This document shows, in pieces, positions 54,975 through 64,000 of a stretch of DNA of 64,000 bases. The DNA is taken from contig NZ_JAROCY010000005.1 of assembly GCF_029436685.1 (NCBI RefSeq), forward strand, positions 240,785 through 304,784, written 5' to 3'. Numbering within the stretch: the first letter of the stretch is position 1; every line of letters begins with the position of its first letter. Under the pieces are notes generated by a model, which was not told the origin of the DNA, did no database searches, and saw only the letters and a program-made list of their open reading frames with translations. Made by a program: the position numbers and the translations under genes. The DNA is from Novosphingobium cyanobacteriorum (GTDB lineage Bacteria > Pseudomonadota > Alphaproteobacteria > Sphingomonadales > Sphingomonadaceae).

Positions 54975-56180
54975 TCAGGCGAATGCGGCCTTCAGGTCGT
55001 CAACCAGGTCCAGCCGCTCCCACGGGAAGAAATCGCCCTCGGCCTTGCGGCCAAAGTGGCCATAGGCGGCAGTCGGTCGGTAGATCGGCTTGTTGAGGCC
55101 CAGATGCGTGCGGATCGCGCGAGGGGTCAGGCCGCCGAGGCGGGTGATGGCGAGGATCGCCTGCTCGATCTTGTCGTCGCCCACCGTGCCGGTGCCGTGC
55201 GTATCGACATAGAGCGACAGCGGCTCTGACACGCCGATGGCATAGGCGATCTGGATCGTGCAGCGCGTGGCAAGGCTCGCGGCCACCACGTTCTTCGCCA
55301 GATAGCGGGTGATGTAAGCGGCCGAACGGTCAACCTTGGTCGGGTCCTTGCCCGAGAACGCGCCGCCGCCGTGCGGCGATGCGCCGCCATAGGTGTCGAC
55401 AATGATCTTGCGCCCGGTCAGCCCGGCGTCGCCATCCGGCCCGCCGATCTCGAACGAACCCGTCGGGTTGATGTAGTATTTGGTCTCGCGCAGCAGCACG
55501 GGCGGGATCACGTCTGCCACCACCCGCTTCACATAGGCGTGCAGCTCGGCTTCCTTCTCGCCTTCGTCATACCCGGGGGCGTGCTGGGTGGAAACGACGA
55601 CAGCCGTGGCCGCCACGGGCAGCGAGCCTTCATAGCGCAGCGTGACCTGGCTCTTGGCGTCGGGCTCAAGAAAGGGCGCCGCGCCGGAATGACGATCCGC
55701 CGCCATGCGCTCAAGGATCTTGTGGCTGTAATAGAGCGTCGCCGGCATCAGGTCTGGCGTCTCGTCGGTGGCGTAACCGAACATGATGCCCTGGTCGCCC
55801 GCGCCTTCGTCCTTGTTGTCGGCGGCGTCGACGCCCTGCGCGATGTGGGCGGACTGGCCGTGAAGGCGGTTGATGAATTCAAGCTTCTCCCAGTGGAAGC
55901 CGTCCTGCTCGTATCCGATGCGCTTCACCGTATCGCGCACGGTCTTCTCGATCTCGTCCTGCGCGCCGGGGGCCCAGGCGCCGTTCTCGTACACGCCCTT
56001 GCAGCGGATCTCGCCGGCCAGCACGACCAGCTGCGTGGTGGTCAGCGTCTCGCAGGCGATGCGCGCTTCGGGATCCTTGGACAGGAACAGGTCGACGATG
56101 GCGTCGCTGATCTGGTCCGCCACCTTGTCCGGATGGCCTTCGGAAACGCTTTCAGACGTGAACAGGTAATCGCTGCGCAT
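54975..56180 (-). CDS. metK: S-adenosylmethionine synthase
   Basis: A 401-residue MAT enzyme making SAM from methionine and ATP. It opens [20 protein letters not shown], has [16 protein letters not shown] and the P-loop-like [19 protein letters not shown]. The C-terminus has AYGHFGR. It is full length. A palindrome lies 24 bp before the start, and lnt ends 50 bp upstream on the same strand. The small XRE-type gene often found between lnt and metK in relatives is absent. Confidence 0.97.
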   Translation of the reverse strand: MRSDYLFTSESVSEGHPDKVADQISDAIVDLFLSKDPEARIACETLTTTQLVVLAGEIRCKGVYENGAWAPGAQDEIEKTVRDTVKRIGYEQDGFHWEKLEFINRLHGQSAHIAQGVDAADNKDEGAGDQGIMFGYATDETPDLMPATLYYSHKILERMAADRHSGAAPFLEPDAKSQVTLRYEGSLPVAATAVVVSTQHAPGYDEGEKEAELHAYVKRVVADVIPPVLLRETKYYINPTGSFEIGGPDGDAGLTGRKIIVDTYGGASPHGGGAFSGKDPTKVDRSAAYITRYLAKNVVAASLATRCTIQIAYAIGVSEPLSLYVDTHGTGTVGDDKIEQAILAITRLGGLTPRAIRTHLGLNKPIYRPTAAYGHFGRKAEGDFFPWERLDLVDDLKAAFA

Positions 56181-56203
56181 TGGTCTCGCCTTGTTGCGAT
56201 TGC

Positions 56204-56223
56204 CATATAAAGCAATCTTTATG
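56204..56223. promoter_or_regulatory. palindrome in the metK leader
   Basis: CATATAAAG-CAAT-CTTTATG, a near-perfect inverted repeat, lies in the 50-bp lnt-metK gap and reads as its complement upstream of metK. A second small repeat GATTGC/GCAATC overlaps it. It is AT-rich against GC-rich flanks, consistent with an operator or promoter element. No SAM riboswitch fold was found. Confidence 0.4.
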
Positions 56224-56230
56224 TGGGGCT

Positions 56231-57811
56231 CTAGCGTTTGCGCCGCGCTCTGGCAACCAGCGCCAGCAGCAGCAGAACTACGCCCCAGCCAAGTCCAAGT
56301 ATGTTACCCATCCTTGCGAAAAGCGTGGGCGCATGGGCTGGCGGAACCAGCCCGTCGATGCGGCCGGGCTGCAGCCGCCCGATATGATCGCGCACCACGC
56401 CGTCGGCATCCACCACTGCGCTGATGCCGGTGGTGGTGGACCGCAGCACCGGCAGTCCTTCCTCGATCGCGCGCATCCGCGCCTGCGCCAGGTGCTGTGG
56501 CGGGCCCCACGATCCGAACCAGCCATCGTTGCTGGGGTTGAAGATGTAGTCCGGCCGATGCGCACGATCGACCACCTCGCCCGAGAAGATGATCTCGTAA
56601 CAGATCTGGAATCCGGCCTTGCCCCAGCCGCCCTTGCTGACGGGGCCGAAATCGACCGTCTGCGCGCCGGGGCCGGGAAGGAAATCCAGGCTGCCCGCCA
56701 CCAGTCGCGACAGGCCGATGGGCTCCAGCCACTGCCGCATCGGCAGGTATTCGCCATAGGGCACCAGATGCGCCTTGGCATAGCTGCCGCGGATCGCGCC
56801 GGTGGAATCGAGCGCGGTGATGACGTTCCACGCGCCTGTCACCTTGCGCCTGCGGATCTGCAGGTCGGTGGTGCCGGTCATCAGCAGGCTGCCCGCGCCC
56901 ACGGTGTGCCCAAGCCTTTCCCGCGCCATGTCGGGATCGCCGGCATAGGTGTCCTGATACCAGTAAGGTTCGTATCCTGGCCGCAGGTAATCGGGCACGC
57001 CACTTTCGGGCCACAGCACCAGCCGCCGCTGTCCGGGCTTGGTCGGCAGGGATAGCGCGGCAATCTTGCGGAACTGCGCCTCGAACTGTGCGGGATCGTT
57101 CAGCGCTTCCTGCCGGAAATCGGGCTGAACCAGCGTAAATGGCAGCGTACCCTGCGCGCTGCCGCCGTGGAGCGGCAGCATCAGCAGCGCTGCTGGCAGG
57201 ATGGCAAGACCGGCAGCGGCGGGCCGCCTGCCGTCACGAAACGCATTAAAGGCCGTCAGCCAGCACCCCGCCAGCATGACGACCAGCCCGGACAGGGCAT
57301 AGGTGCCCATCCATGGCGCGATGCGGGCAAGGCCGGGCCGGTCGAACCCGCCCAGCGTCACCATGCCCAGCGGGTTCCATGCAAAGCCGGTGAACACCCA
57401 GCCGCGCATCCATTCGGTGATGATCCAGCAAGCGGCAAAGGCGGGCGCCAGCGCCGCACGCAGCCGGTGGTGCAGCAGCCAGGCGGCCAGCGCCGCCAGC
57501 ATGGGATAGACTGCAAGGTAGAGCGACAGCAGCACCACCGCGATCCAGCCGAGCCAAGCGGGCATCTGTGCCTGATAGGTGAAAGCCGTGGCGATCCAGT
57601 TGTCGCCGATGCTGAACAGGCCCACGCCGAATAGCCAGCCGGCCAGCGCCGCCTTGCCCGGCCCGGGCGCGATGGCGATGCGTTGGATCAGCAAGGCCAG
57701 TGCGGCCAGGGTCAGCGGCCACAGCATCAGCGGCTGGAAGCCTGTGGCCGCCAGCCCGCCCGCAGCAATCAGCAGCGCGGCCTTGCGCAGGGGGGGCAGG
57801 AAGCGCTGCAT
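56231..57811 (-). CDS. lnt: apolipoprotein N-acyltransferase
   Basis: A 526-residue inner-membrane enzyme that adds the third acyl chain to lipoproteins. Six to seven N-terminal membrane helices, then a nitrilase-like domain with catalytic Glu in [13 protein letters not shown], Lys in [16 protein letters not shown], and Cys in FQICYEIIF, followed by NPSNDGWFG. The C-terminal helix is before RARRKR. It serves the several lipoproteins encoded in this window. metK follows 50 bp later. Confidence 0.95.
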   Translation of the reverse strand: MQRFLPPLRKAALLIAAGGLAATGFQPLMLWPLTLAALALLIQRIAIAPGPGKAALAGWLFGVGLFSIGDNWIATAFTYQAQMPAWLGWIAVVLLSLYLAVYPMLAALAAWLLHHRLRAALAPAFAACWIITEWMRGWVFTGFAWNPLGMVTLGGFDRPGLARIAPWMGTYALSGLVVMLAGCWLTAFNAFRDGRRPAAAGLAILPAALLMLPLHGGSAQGTLPFTLVQPDFRQEALNDPAQFEAQFRKIAALSLPTKPGQRRLVLWPESGVPDYLRPGYEPYWYQDTYAGDPDMARERLGHTVGAGSLLMTGTTDLQIRRRKVTGAWNVITALDSTGAIRGSYAKAHLVPYGEYLPMRQWLEPIGLSRLVAGSLDFLPGPGAQTVDFGPVSKGGWGKAGFQICYEIIFSGEVVDRAHRPDYIFNPSNDGWFGSWGPPQHLAQARMRAIEEGLPVLRSTTTGISAVVDADGVVRDHIGRLQPGRIDGLVPPAHAPTLFARMGNILGLGWGVVLLLLALVARARRKR

Positions 57812-57876
57812 CGGTGCCGCGCTATGCCGCGATGCCGGGCCGGCCGCAAGCGGCGGCGGGCCCGGTCATCGTGCGG

Positions 57877-58917
57877 TCACTCGGCCGCAGGGGCGGCCTC
57901 GGGCAGCGGGTTCTTGCGCGGGCGTCCGCGCTTCTTGGGTGCAGGTGCAGCTTCTTCGGTCGCAACGTCTGCAACCGGGGCGGGGGCAGGGGCCTCCGCT
58001 TCCGGCTCGGCCTTCACGCCGATGGCGGGCGGCAGGCTGGAAGGATCAAACGCGGCAGGCGCTTCTGCACCCGATTCGGCGTCGCGGCGCTGGCGGCCCG
58101 CACCCCGCGGCCGCAGCCCGCGCGAAGGGCGCGCATCGCGGACAAAGGGATTGTCGCTGACGTCGGCGATCGGCTCGCCCTCGTCGGCCCGCACGCCCTC
58201 GCCGGGCAGGGCTTCCTCGATGGCGACCTGCGGCTCGAAGCGGCGGCGGCGTTCGCCCCGACCCTCGTTGCGACCCTCACCCCGACCCTCGTTACGCGCT
58301 TCGTTGCGGCCTTCGCCACGATTGCCGTCCTCACGGCCCGCGTCGCGGCCCCCGTCACGACCTTCGTCACGGCCACCTTCGCGCGCGCCGTCGCGATTGC
58401 GGTTGCGTTCGCGGTTGTCCTCGCGCTCACCACGGTTGTCGCGGTCAAAGCGTTCGCGCGGTTCACGCTGTTCGCGGGGTTCACGCTGCTGCTCGCGCTG
58501 CTCGCGGGGCTCACGCTCCTCGCGGCGCACCTGCGGGCGGTCAAACGCGGGGAAATCGCCTTCCACGCTGAAGTCCAGGCCGTCGTCCTCGCCGCCTTCC
58601 TGCTCCTGCCAGCGGTCACCGGCAACGCCGCCGTTCTGGCGGGCGCGCTGCTCTTCCTGGCGCAGGCGGGTGTCGGCGATTACGCGGAAATAGTGGTCGG
58701 CGAACTGCAGGTAGTATTCGGCCTGCACGCGATCACCGTTCAGGTGCGCGTCCTGGGCCATCTTGCGATACTTTTCCAGCAGCTGGGGCGCATTGCCACG
58801 GGCCCGGCTGTCGATCCGGTTGAGCTGCTGGCCACCGCCACTGCCCTGCTGACGCCCGTTGTTGTTGCGTCCGCGCCGGCGGTTGTTACCACGATTGTTG
58901 TTGTTCAACTCAGGCAC
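57877..58917 (-). CDS. DUF4167 protein with charged repeat region
   Basis: A 346-residue basic protein. The N-terminal domain is DUF4167: an Asn/Arg/Gly-rich lead (NNNRGNNRRRGRNNNGR), then LEKYRKMAQDAHLNGDRVQA and EYYLQFADHYFRVIAD. The rest is low-complexity: EPREQRE-type and GRDEGRDGGRDAGRE-type repeats (about 130-245), then a Pro/Ala-rich tail ending in an AT-hook-like KKRGRPRKNP. RNA or DNA binding is suggested (inference). It is widespread in alphaproteobacteria next to prmC/prfA, as here. Confidence 0.85.
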   Translation of the reverse strand: MPELNNNNRGNNRRRGRNNNGRQQGSGGGQQLNRIDSRARGNAPQLLEKYRKMAQDAHLNGDRVQAEYYLQFADHYFRVIADTRLRQEEQRARQNGGVAGDRWQEQEGGEDDGLDFSVEGDFPAFDRPQVRREEREPREQREQQREPREQREPRERFDRDNRGEREDNRERNRNRDGAREGGRDEGRDGGRDAGREDGNRGEGRNEARNEGRGEGRNEGRGERRRRFEPQVAIEEALPGEGVRADEGEPIADVSDNPFVRDARPSRGLRPRGAGRQRRDAESGAEAPAAFDPSSLPPAIGVKAEPEAEAPAPAPVADVATEEAAPAPKKRGRPRKNPLPEAAPAAE

Positions 58918-59161
58918 TTCCTTAATTGGGGCGGCCTAACGATACGATGCTGCTCAAAATGCCGCGCAACCCTCTCCACCGGCCCGCAACGCGCGGGGCA
59001 GTGGTTCCCAGCATCTGCCTGCAGCCGACCTTTGTGTCGGGCTCCTGGTGCAAATGGTGGAGTTGGCCGGGACGGGAAGCCTTCATCCGTCACCCCTGCC
59101 TGTCGCCTAATTAGTGATGCCGCCGCACCTTGCCAAGCGAAATGTTTGCACAAGTCCCGCC

Positions 59162-60007
59162 TTATTTCCGGAACAATTCCAGCGCGCGCGGCCGATCGCC
59201 CAGATCGCGGTGCAGCCGCGCGTCCATCCCGGCGGCCGCCGCGATGGCTGCAACCGCCTCCGCCTGGGTCCACCCGATCTCCACCACCGCCACCCCGCCG
59301 GGGGCCAGCAGCGCCGGGATCTTCGGCACCAGTACGCGGTAATCGTCCAGCCCGTTTGCCCCCGCAAACAGCGCCCCGTGCGGTTCGTGCGCCTTTACCG
59401 ATGGGGCAAGGTCCGCCTCGCTTTCCACATAGGGCGGGTTGGCCAGGATCAGGTCGAACGGCCCGCCCAGCCCCTCGGCCCAGCCCGGCGCGTGCCAGTC
59501 GGCCCGTTCCATCCGCGCCTGCGGGCGCAGGCCCAGCGCCTCGGCATTGGCGCGCGCCACGGTCAGCGCCGCCTCGGACCGGTCAATCCCCACACCGCTC
59601 GCCTGCGGCAGATAGGCCAGCACCGCCAGCAGCAGCGCGCCCGATCCGGTCCCGCAATCGAGCACCCGCCGTGCATCTGGCCTGGCCGCCAGCGCCGCTT
59701 CCACGATCGTCTCGCTGTCGCCCCGCGGGATCAGTACCGCCGGGTTGACGATGAAGGGCAGGCCATAGAACTCCTGCCGCCCGGTGATATAGGCTACCGG
59801 CTCATGCCCCAGCCGCCGCTCCACCAAGGCGTCCAGCCCGTGCGGCGCTTCGTCGGCCATCGCGCGCAGCAGCATTTCCGAACGGCCCATGCCCAGCAGG
59901 TGCGCGGCCAGCAGTTCGGCATCCAGCCGCGCGGTGTCGCTTGTCATCTCCAGCCGCGCCGCGGCGGCGCGGATCGCCTCGCCAACTTTCATTCGACCGC
60001 CGCTCAT
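59162..60007 (-). CDS. prmC: release-factor glutamine methyltransferase
   Basis: A 281-residue SAM-dependent enzyme that methylates the Gln of the GGQ motif in release factors. The SAM motif I is [17 protein letters not shown], and the substrate-binding NPPY appears in [16 protein letters not shown]. An N-terminal helical domain covers about 1-85. The start at 60007 overlaps the prfA stop by four bases, so the enzyme is coupled to its substrate's gene. Confidence 0.95.
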   Translation of the reverse strand: MSGGRMKVGEAIRAAAARLEMTSDTARLDAELLAAHLLGMGRSEMLLRAMADEAPHGLDALVERRLGHEPVAYITGRQEFYGLPFIVNPAVLIPRGDSETIVEAALAARPDARRVLDCGTGSGALLLAVLAYLPQASGVGIDRSEAALTVARANAEALGLRPQARMERADWHAPGWAEGLGGPFDLILANPPYVESEADLAPSVKAHEPHGALFAGANGLDDYRVLVPKIPALLAPGGVAVVEIGWTQAEAVAAIAAAAGMDARLHRDLGDRPRALELFRK

Positions 60008-61068
60008 TCCCCCATCGCGGCCAGCCGCTTGGCCTGGTCCTCGGCAATCAGCGCGTCGATCAGCTCGCCCAGCCCCGGCCCCTCGAGGATCTCGGGCAGG
60101 CGGTGGAGCGTCAGGTTGATGCGGTGGTCGGTCACGCGCCCCTGCGGGAAGTTGTAGGTGCGGATGCGCTCGCTGCGGTCGCCGCTGCCCACCATCGCCT
60201 TGCGCGCCTCGGCCTCCTCGCCCTGCGCCGCCTCGCGCTGCGCCTCGAACAGGCGGGCGCGCAGCACCTGCATCGCCTTGTCCTTGTTCTTGTGCTGGCT
60301 GCGCCCGTCTTGGCACGTCACCACCGTGCCGGTGGGCAGGTGCGTGATGCGCACCGCCGAATCGGTGGTGTTCACATGCTGCCCGCCCGCGCCACTGGCG
60401 CGATAGACGTCGATCTTCAGGTCCCTGTCCTCGATCGCGATGTCCACCTCGTCGGGTTCGGGCAGCACCGCCACCGTCGCCGCGCTGGTGTGGATGCGCC
60501 CGCCGCTTTCGGTCACCGGCACGCGCTGCACGCGGTGAACGCCGGATTCGAACTTCAGCCTGGCGAACACGCCGTTGCCGGCCACGTTGGCGACCACTTC
60601 CTTGTACCCGCCCAGGTCGTTGGCGTTGACCGAGACGACCTCCACCCGCCAGCCCTGCTCGGTGGCATAGCGTTCGTACATGCGGAACAGGTCGGCGGCG
60701 AACAGCGCGGCCTCGTCCCCGCCGGTGCCCGCGCGGATTTCCAGCATGGCGGGGCGGCTGTCGGCGGCATCGCGCGGCAGCATGGCAATGGCCAGGCGAT
60801 GCTCCGCCTCGGGCAGGTCGGCGCGGATGCGGGCGATCTCCTCCTCGGCCAGCTCGCGCATGTCGGGATCGTCCAGCAGCGCCAGGCTGGCCAGTTCGCC
60901 GCGCATCGCGCGCACGTCCTCGGCCACGCGGGCCACCGGCTCCAGCTCGGCATAGTCGCGGCTTGCCACCACGAACTCCGGGCCTTCCAAGGTGCCACTG
61001 GCCAGCCGCGCCTCAAGCTCGGCAAACCGCGCGGCGATCTGGGCAAGGCGCTGGTCGGATACGCTCAC
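60004..61068 (-). CDS. prfA: peptide chain release factor 1
   Basis: A 354-residue RF1, reading UAA and UAG. The catalytic motif GGQ is in [16 protein letters not shown]. The stop-recognition region corresponds to the [20 protein letters not shown] stretch, and the PxT motif appears as PVT, the RF1 form rather than RF2's SPF. It is full length. It overlaps both prmC and hisS by four bases, forming a tight operon hisS-prfA-prmC. Confidence 0.96.
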   Translation of the reverse strand: MSVSDQRLAQIAARFAELEARLASGTLEGPEFVVASRDYAELEPVARVAEDVRAMRGELASLALLDDPDMRELAEEEIARIRADLPEAEHRLAIAMLPRDAADSRPAMLEIRAGTGGDEAALFAADLFRMYERYATEQGWRVEVVSVNANDLGGYKEVVANVAGNGVFARLKFESGVHRVQRVPVTESGGRIHTSAATVAVLPEPDEVDIAIEDRDLKIDVYRASGAGGQHVNTTDSAVRITHLPTGTVVTCQDGRSQHKNKDKAMQVLRARLFEAQREAAQGEEAEARKAMVGSGDRSERIRTYNFPQGRVTDHRINLTLHRLPEILEGPGLGELIDALIAEDQAKRLAAMGE

Positions 61069-62330
61069 TGCTGCTCCGCAACGAAGGCGTCGAACACCGC
61101 GCTCACCCGGTCAGCCGCCGCGAAGCCCGCTTCCAGCACCCGCAGCGATCGCGTCGGCGCGCCATCGCGCACATCCAGCGAAACCAGGGCCGCGGGGTTC
61201 AGCTTCTTGGCGCGGTCAAAGCGCTTGCGGGGCGAACCGGTCGCCACGATCTCGGCACAGACGCCGGCACGGCGGAACTGCGAAACCAGCCGCAGCGCCG
61301 CCACTTCCTGCTCCGCGTTCTCCGCCACCACGATCACGTAGGCACGGGCCTCGCCCTTCTCGCCCACCAGCATCGCCAGCCGCTCGATCCCCGCGGCCCA
61401 GCCCACCGCCGGGGTGTGCGGCCCGCCCAGCGCCTCGATCAGCCCGTCATAGCGGCCGCCACCCAGCACGGTGCCCTGCGCGCCCAGCCGGTCGGTCACG
61501 AACTCGAAGGCGGTGTGGCGGTAATAGTCCAGTCCGCGCACCAGCGCCGGGGCGCGGGTCCAGGCCACGCCCGCCGCGTCCAGTCCGGCAGTCACCCGGC
61601 CAAAGAAGTCCTGCGCCTCGGCAGACAGGTAATTGTCGATCTTCGGCGCATCGGCGGTAAAGGGCTTGTCGCGCGGGTCCTTGCTGTCAAGGATGCGCAG
61701 CGGGTTGCGCTCCAGCCGGTCCTGCGAATCCTCGCTCAGCTCCGCCCTGTGCGCGCGGAAATAGTCGATCAGCGCCACCCGCCATGCCTCGCGGCTCGGC
61801 GCATCGCCCAGCGTGTTCAGCTGCAGGGTAACACCGTCGGCGATGCCCAGCTCCTTCAGCAGCTGATCCGCCAGCACCAGCAGCTCCACGTCCGCCTGCG
61901 GCTCGGCCGCGCCCACGATCTCGGCATCGATCTGGTGGAACTGGCGATAGCGGCCCTTCTGCGGGCGTTCATAGCGGAACAGCGGCCCGTGCGTCGCCAG
62001 CTTCACCGGCGCATACTGCTGCCACCCGTTGGTCAGATAGGCGCGCGCCAGCCCGGCGGTGAACTCGGGCCGCAGGGTCAGCGATTCCCCGCCCCGGTCC
62101 TCGAACGAATACATTTCCTTGGAAACAACGTCGGTCGTCTCGCCCAGGCTGCGGCTGAACACCGCGGTCTTTTCGAACACCGGCATTTCCACGCGGCGAA
62201 AGCGATAGAGCTTGCGCACCCGTTCAAAGGTTTCGACCACGAAGCCGAACGCCTCGGCATCCGGGCCAAAGATGTCCTGCGTCCCGCGGATGGCCTGCGG
62301 GGTTTCGATTGCGGATGTCTTGCTGCTCAT
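61065..62330 (-). CDS. hisS: histidyl-tRNA synthetase
   Basis: A 421-residue class II synthetase. Motif 2 is [21 protein letters not shown], the histidine-specific motif is [16 protein letters not shown], and motif 3 lies at [12 protein letters not shown]. The C-terminal anticodon-binding domain is about 330-421. The start at 62330 ([20 protein letters not shown]) is chosen since homology begins there; the frame remains open further. It overlaps prfA by four bases and leads the operon. Confidence 0.95.
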   Translation of the reverse strand: MSSKTSAIETPQAIRGTQDIFGPDAEAFGFVVETFERVRKLYRFRRVEMPVFEKTAVFSRSLGETTDVVSKEMYSFEDRGGESLTLRPEFTAGLARAYLTNGWQQYAPVKLATHGPLFRYERPQKGRYRQFHQIDAEIVGAAEPQADVELLVLADQLLKELGIADGVTLQLNTLGDAPSREAWRVALIDYFRAHRAELSEDSQDRLERNPLRILDSKDPRDKPFTADAPKIDNYLSAEAQDFFGRVTAGLDAAGVAWTRAPALVRGLDYYRHTAFEFVTDRLGAQGTVLGGGRYDGLIEALGGPHTPAVGWAAGIERLAMLVGEKGEARAYVIVVAENAEQEVAALRLVSQFRRAGVCAEIVATGSPRKRFDRAKKLNPAALVSLDVRDGAPTRSLRVLEAGFAAADRVSAVFDAFVAEQQ

Positions 62331-62418
62331 GCCGCGCGCGTTAGCGCAAGGGCGCGGTCCTGAAAAGCAGCACGAAAAAGGACGCCGCACCCGGTTGCAG
62401 GTGGAACCGGTTGCCGCC

Positions 62419-63897
62419 ATGAAGACCATCATGTCTATCTCGCGCGCGGCTGCCCCGCTCCTTTCCGCCCTTCTCCTTGCAACCACGGCCCACCCCGCGC
62501 TGGCGCAGGTCCAGCCGGAAACCAACACGCGGCCGATGGCGGTGCCCATCACGCCCAGCGTTCCCGATCCGCAGGATGTGCCCTATCCGGGCACGATCGC
62601 GCTGGAAATCGACGCCAGCGACGTGACCACCGGTGCCTTCCGCGTCACCGAAACCATCCCCGTGGCCGATGGCGCCAGCAAGATCACCCTGCTCTTTCCC
62701 GAATGGCTGCCCGGCAACCACGGCCCGCGCGGCACCCTGGCCGAACTCACCGATGTGCGCTTCTTCGCCAATGGCCAGCCGTTGAAGTGGACGCGTGATC
62801 CGGTGGAGGTCTTCGCGTTTCACGTGGAACTTCCCGCCGGCACAAAGGAAGTGGTGGCCCGCTTCGTCCACACCTCGCCCCTGCGGGAAAGCGAAGGGCG
62901 CATCGTGATGACGCGCGAAATGCTCAACCTGCAGTGGGAGAAGATGAGCCTCTATCCCGCCGGGCACTATGTGCGGCAGATCAAGGTGCGCCCCACCGTC
63001 ACCTTCCCGCAAGGGTGGACGGCCTACACCGCGCTCGATGGCAAGTCGGCGCCAGATGCAAAGACCGGGGCCAACCGCGTCTCGTGGGATGTGACCGACT
63101 ATGAAACGCTGGTCGATTCACCGATTTTCGCCGGCCTCTATGCGCAGCGCTTCGATCTGGGCAAGAACGTCTATCTCAGCACCGTGGCCGACAAGCCGGA
63201 GTTGCTGGCGATCAAGCCCGAGAACCTGCAGACCTACCGCAACCTGGTGGACGAAGCGCTGGCCGCGTTCGGCGCAAAGCACTTCGATCATTATGACCTG
63301 CTGCTGGCGATGACCGACCGCATGGGCGGCATCGGGCTGGAACACCACCGGTCGAGCGAAAACCAGTACGAACCGCGCACGCTGGTCGATTGGGAAAAGG
63401 GCGATTGGGACCGCAACGTCATCTCGCACGAATTCGCGCATTCGTGGGATGGCAAGTTCCGCCGTCCGGCCAAGTTGTGGACCCCCGATTATCGCCAGCC
63501 GATGCAGGACAACCTGCTGTGGGTCTATGAAGGGCAGACCCAGTTCTGGGGCTATGTCCTTGCCGCGCGCGCCGGCACGCAGAGCAAGGACATGGTGCTG
63601 GCCAACTTCGCCAACTGGGCGGGCAGCTTCACCCAGTATCCGGGGCGCGAATGGCGATCGGTGGAAGATACCACGCACGATCCGGTCTTCGCCGCGCGCA
63701 AGGCCAAGCCCTTCCCCTCGCTCGCCCGCAACGAAGAGTACTATACCGAAGGCGCGCTGGTCTGGCTGGAAGCGGACCAGATCATCCGTGATGGCACCGG
63801 CGGAAAGAAGGGCCTGGACGATTTCGCCAAGGCCTTCTTCGGCATCCGCGATGGCGATTGGGGCGTCGTGCCCTATGAACCCACATTCTCCAAGTAA
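62419..63897 (+). CDS. M61-family glycyl aminopeptidase, C-terminus lost
   Basis: A 492-residue metallopeptidase with signal peptide (about 1-30, ending HPALAQVQ). The M61 catalytic domain has the zinc site [10 protein letters not shown] (His337, Glu338, His341) and the preceding [11 protein letters not shown]. Family members run to about 620 residues and end in a PDZ domain after a segment like GDWGVLTY. Here the match stops at GDWGVVPY (about 63876), followed by EPTFSK and a stop. Following DNA is AT-richer. The PDZ region is lost, so the gene is probably disrupted, though the catalytic core is whole. Confidence 0.85.
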   Translation: MKTIMSISRAAAPLLSALLLATTAHPALAQVQPETNTRPMAVPITPSVPDPQDVPYPGTIALEIDASDVTTGAFRVTETIPVADGASKITLLFPEWLPGNHGPRGTLAELTDVRFFANGQPLKWTRDPVEVFAFHVELPAGTKEVVARFVHTSPLRESEGRIVMTREMLNLQWEKMSLYPAGHYVRQIKVRPTVTFPQGWTAYTALDGKSAPDAKTGANRVSWDVTDYETLVDSPIFAGLYAQRFDLGKNVYLSTVADKPELLAIKPENLQTYRNLVDEALAAFGAKHFDHYDLLLAMTDRMGGIGLEHHRSSENQYEPRTLVDWEKGDWDRNVISHEFAHSWDGKFRRPAKLWTPDYRQPMQDNLLWVYEGQTQFWGYVLAARAGTQSKDMVLANFANWAGSFTQYPGREWRSVEDTTHDPVFAARKAKPFPSLARNEEYYTEGALVWLEADQIIRDGTGGKKGLDDFAKAFFGIRDGDWGVVPYEPTFSK

Positions 63898-63973
63898 GTC
63901 GCTGATTTCGCTGTCGTAATCGTGATATTTCGCATATAAATCATGGCGTTGACGGCTGCGAGGGGCGCGTTTC

Positions 63974-64000
63974 ATGGATCACCTGGAGGGTGCGGGCTTG
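63974..64000 (+). CDS. start of a gene running off the window
   Basis: ATG at 63974 opens MDHLEGAGL and remains open at the window end. A GAGGGG Shine-Dalgarno lies 8 bases upstream, and an AT-rich, promoter-like stretch (TATTTCGCATATAAAT) precedes it. Nine codons are too few to identify a family. Confidence 0.4.

Noticed and set aside
57700..59748. A 682-codon plus-strand frame that looks like a membrane protein
   Set aside because: The hydrophobic part is the complement of Arg/Glu repeat codons in the DUF4167 gene; no real membrane family.
1..64000. CRISPR array, rRNA operon, prophage or complete insertion sequence
   Set aside because: No regularly spaced repeats, no rRNA sequence, no phage structural genes and no full transposase were seen.

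Overview
The window is GC-rich chromosomal DNA of an alphaproteobacterium, most likely a sphingomonad (Novosphingobium/Sphingobium type). The evidence is the gene content rather than any rRNA: a PopZ (DUF2497) protein, a DUF4167 protein, DUF2093 beside xseA, a large TonB-dependent receptor, tolC behind a PCMT-like gene, NnrU, and the prmC-prfA-hisS run. Short dispersed palindromes in the intergenic gaps also fit.

Layout. 1-7950 holds the dcd 3' end, a single-domain globin divergent from an NsrR-like regulator, a DoxX protein, a PfkB-family adenosine kinase, head-to-head purD/xseA and an M23 peptidase. 8273-11149 is a TonB-dependent receptor with a clear terminator. After a gene-poor gap come a membrane-protein/GtrA/FAD-oxidoreductase cluster and a double-PilZ protein (11644-16290). 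16291-17930 is a gene-poor patch of dispersed repeats carrying one small lipoprotein gene broken by an in-frame stop. 17935-24718 is a three-gene operon (transglutaminase+DUF2126, ATP-grasp+alpha-E fusion, second transglutaminase), divergent from a frameshifted GSCFA gene. Then tRNA-Leu(TAA), ihfB, a GntR regulator divergent from a POT transporter, nnrU, dxs, a GNAT protein, a Zur-like Fur protein, msrA, xthA, erpA and small metabolic genes up to an S9 peptidase. 41603-47315 has a ComM/YifB ATPase, a LytTR/LytS-type two-component pair with an odd extracytoplasmic domain, and class I fumarase. 47491-53126 has a PCMT-like gene, tolC, popZ and polA. 53433-62330 has a small Ala-rich lipoprotein, a class A beta-lactamase-like gene lacking its Glu166 motif, metK, lnt, a DUF4167 gene, and prmC-prfA-hisS. 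The window ends in an M61 peptidase whose C-terminal part is missing, followed by AT-richer DNA where a new gene starts.

Most genes are housekeeping: purine and SAM synthesis, isoprenoid precursor synthesis, translation termination, lipoprotein maturation and DNA repair. Accessory interest lies in the transglutaminase/ATP-grasp operon (a predicted peptide-ligase or protein-modification system of unknown product), the two-component sensor, the three lesions (17741 nonsense codon, about 26311 frameshift, about 63877 truncation), and the hairpin and repeat patches.
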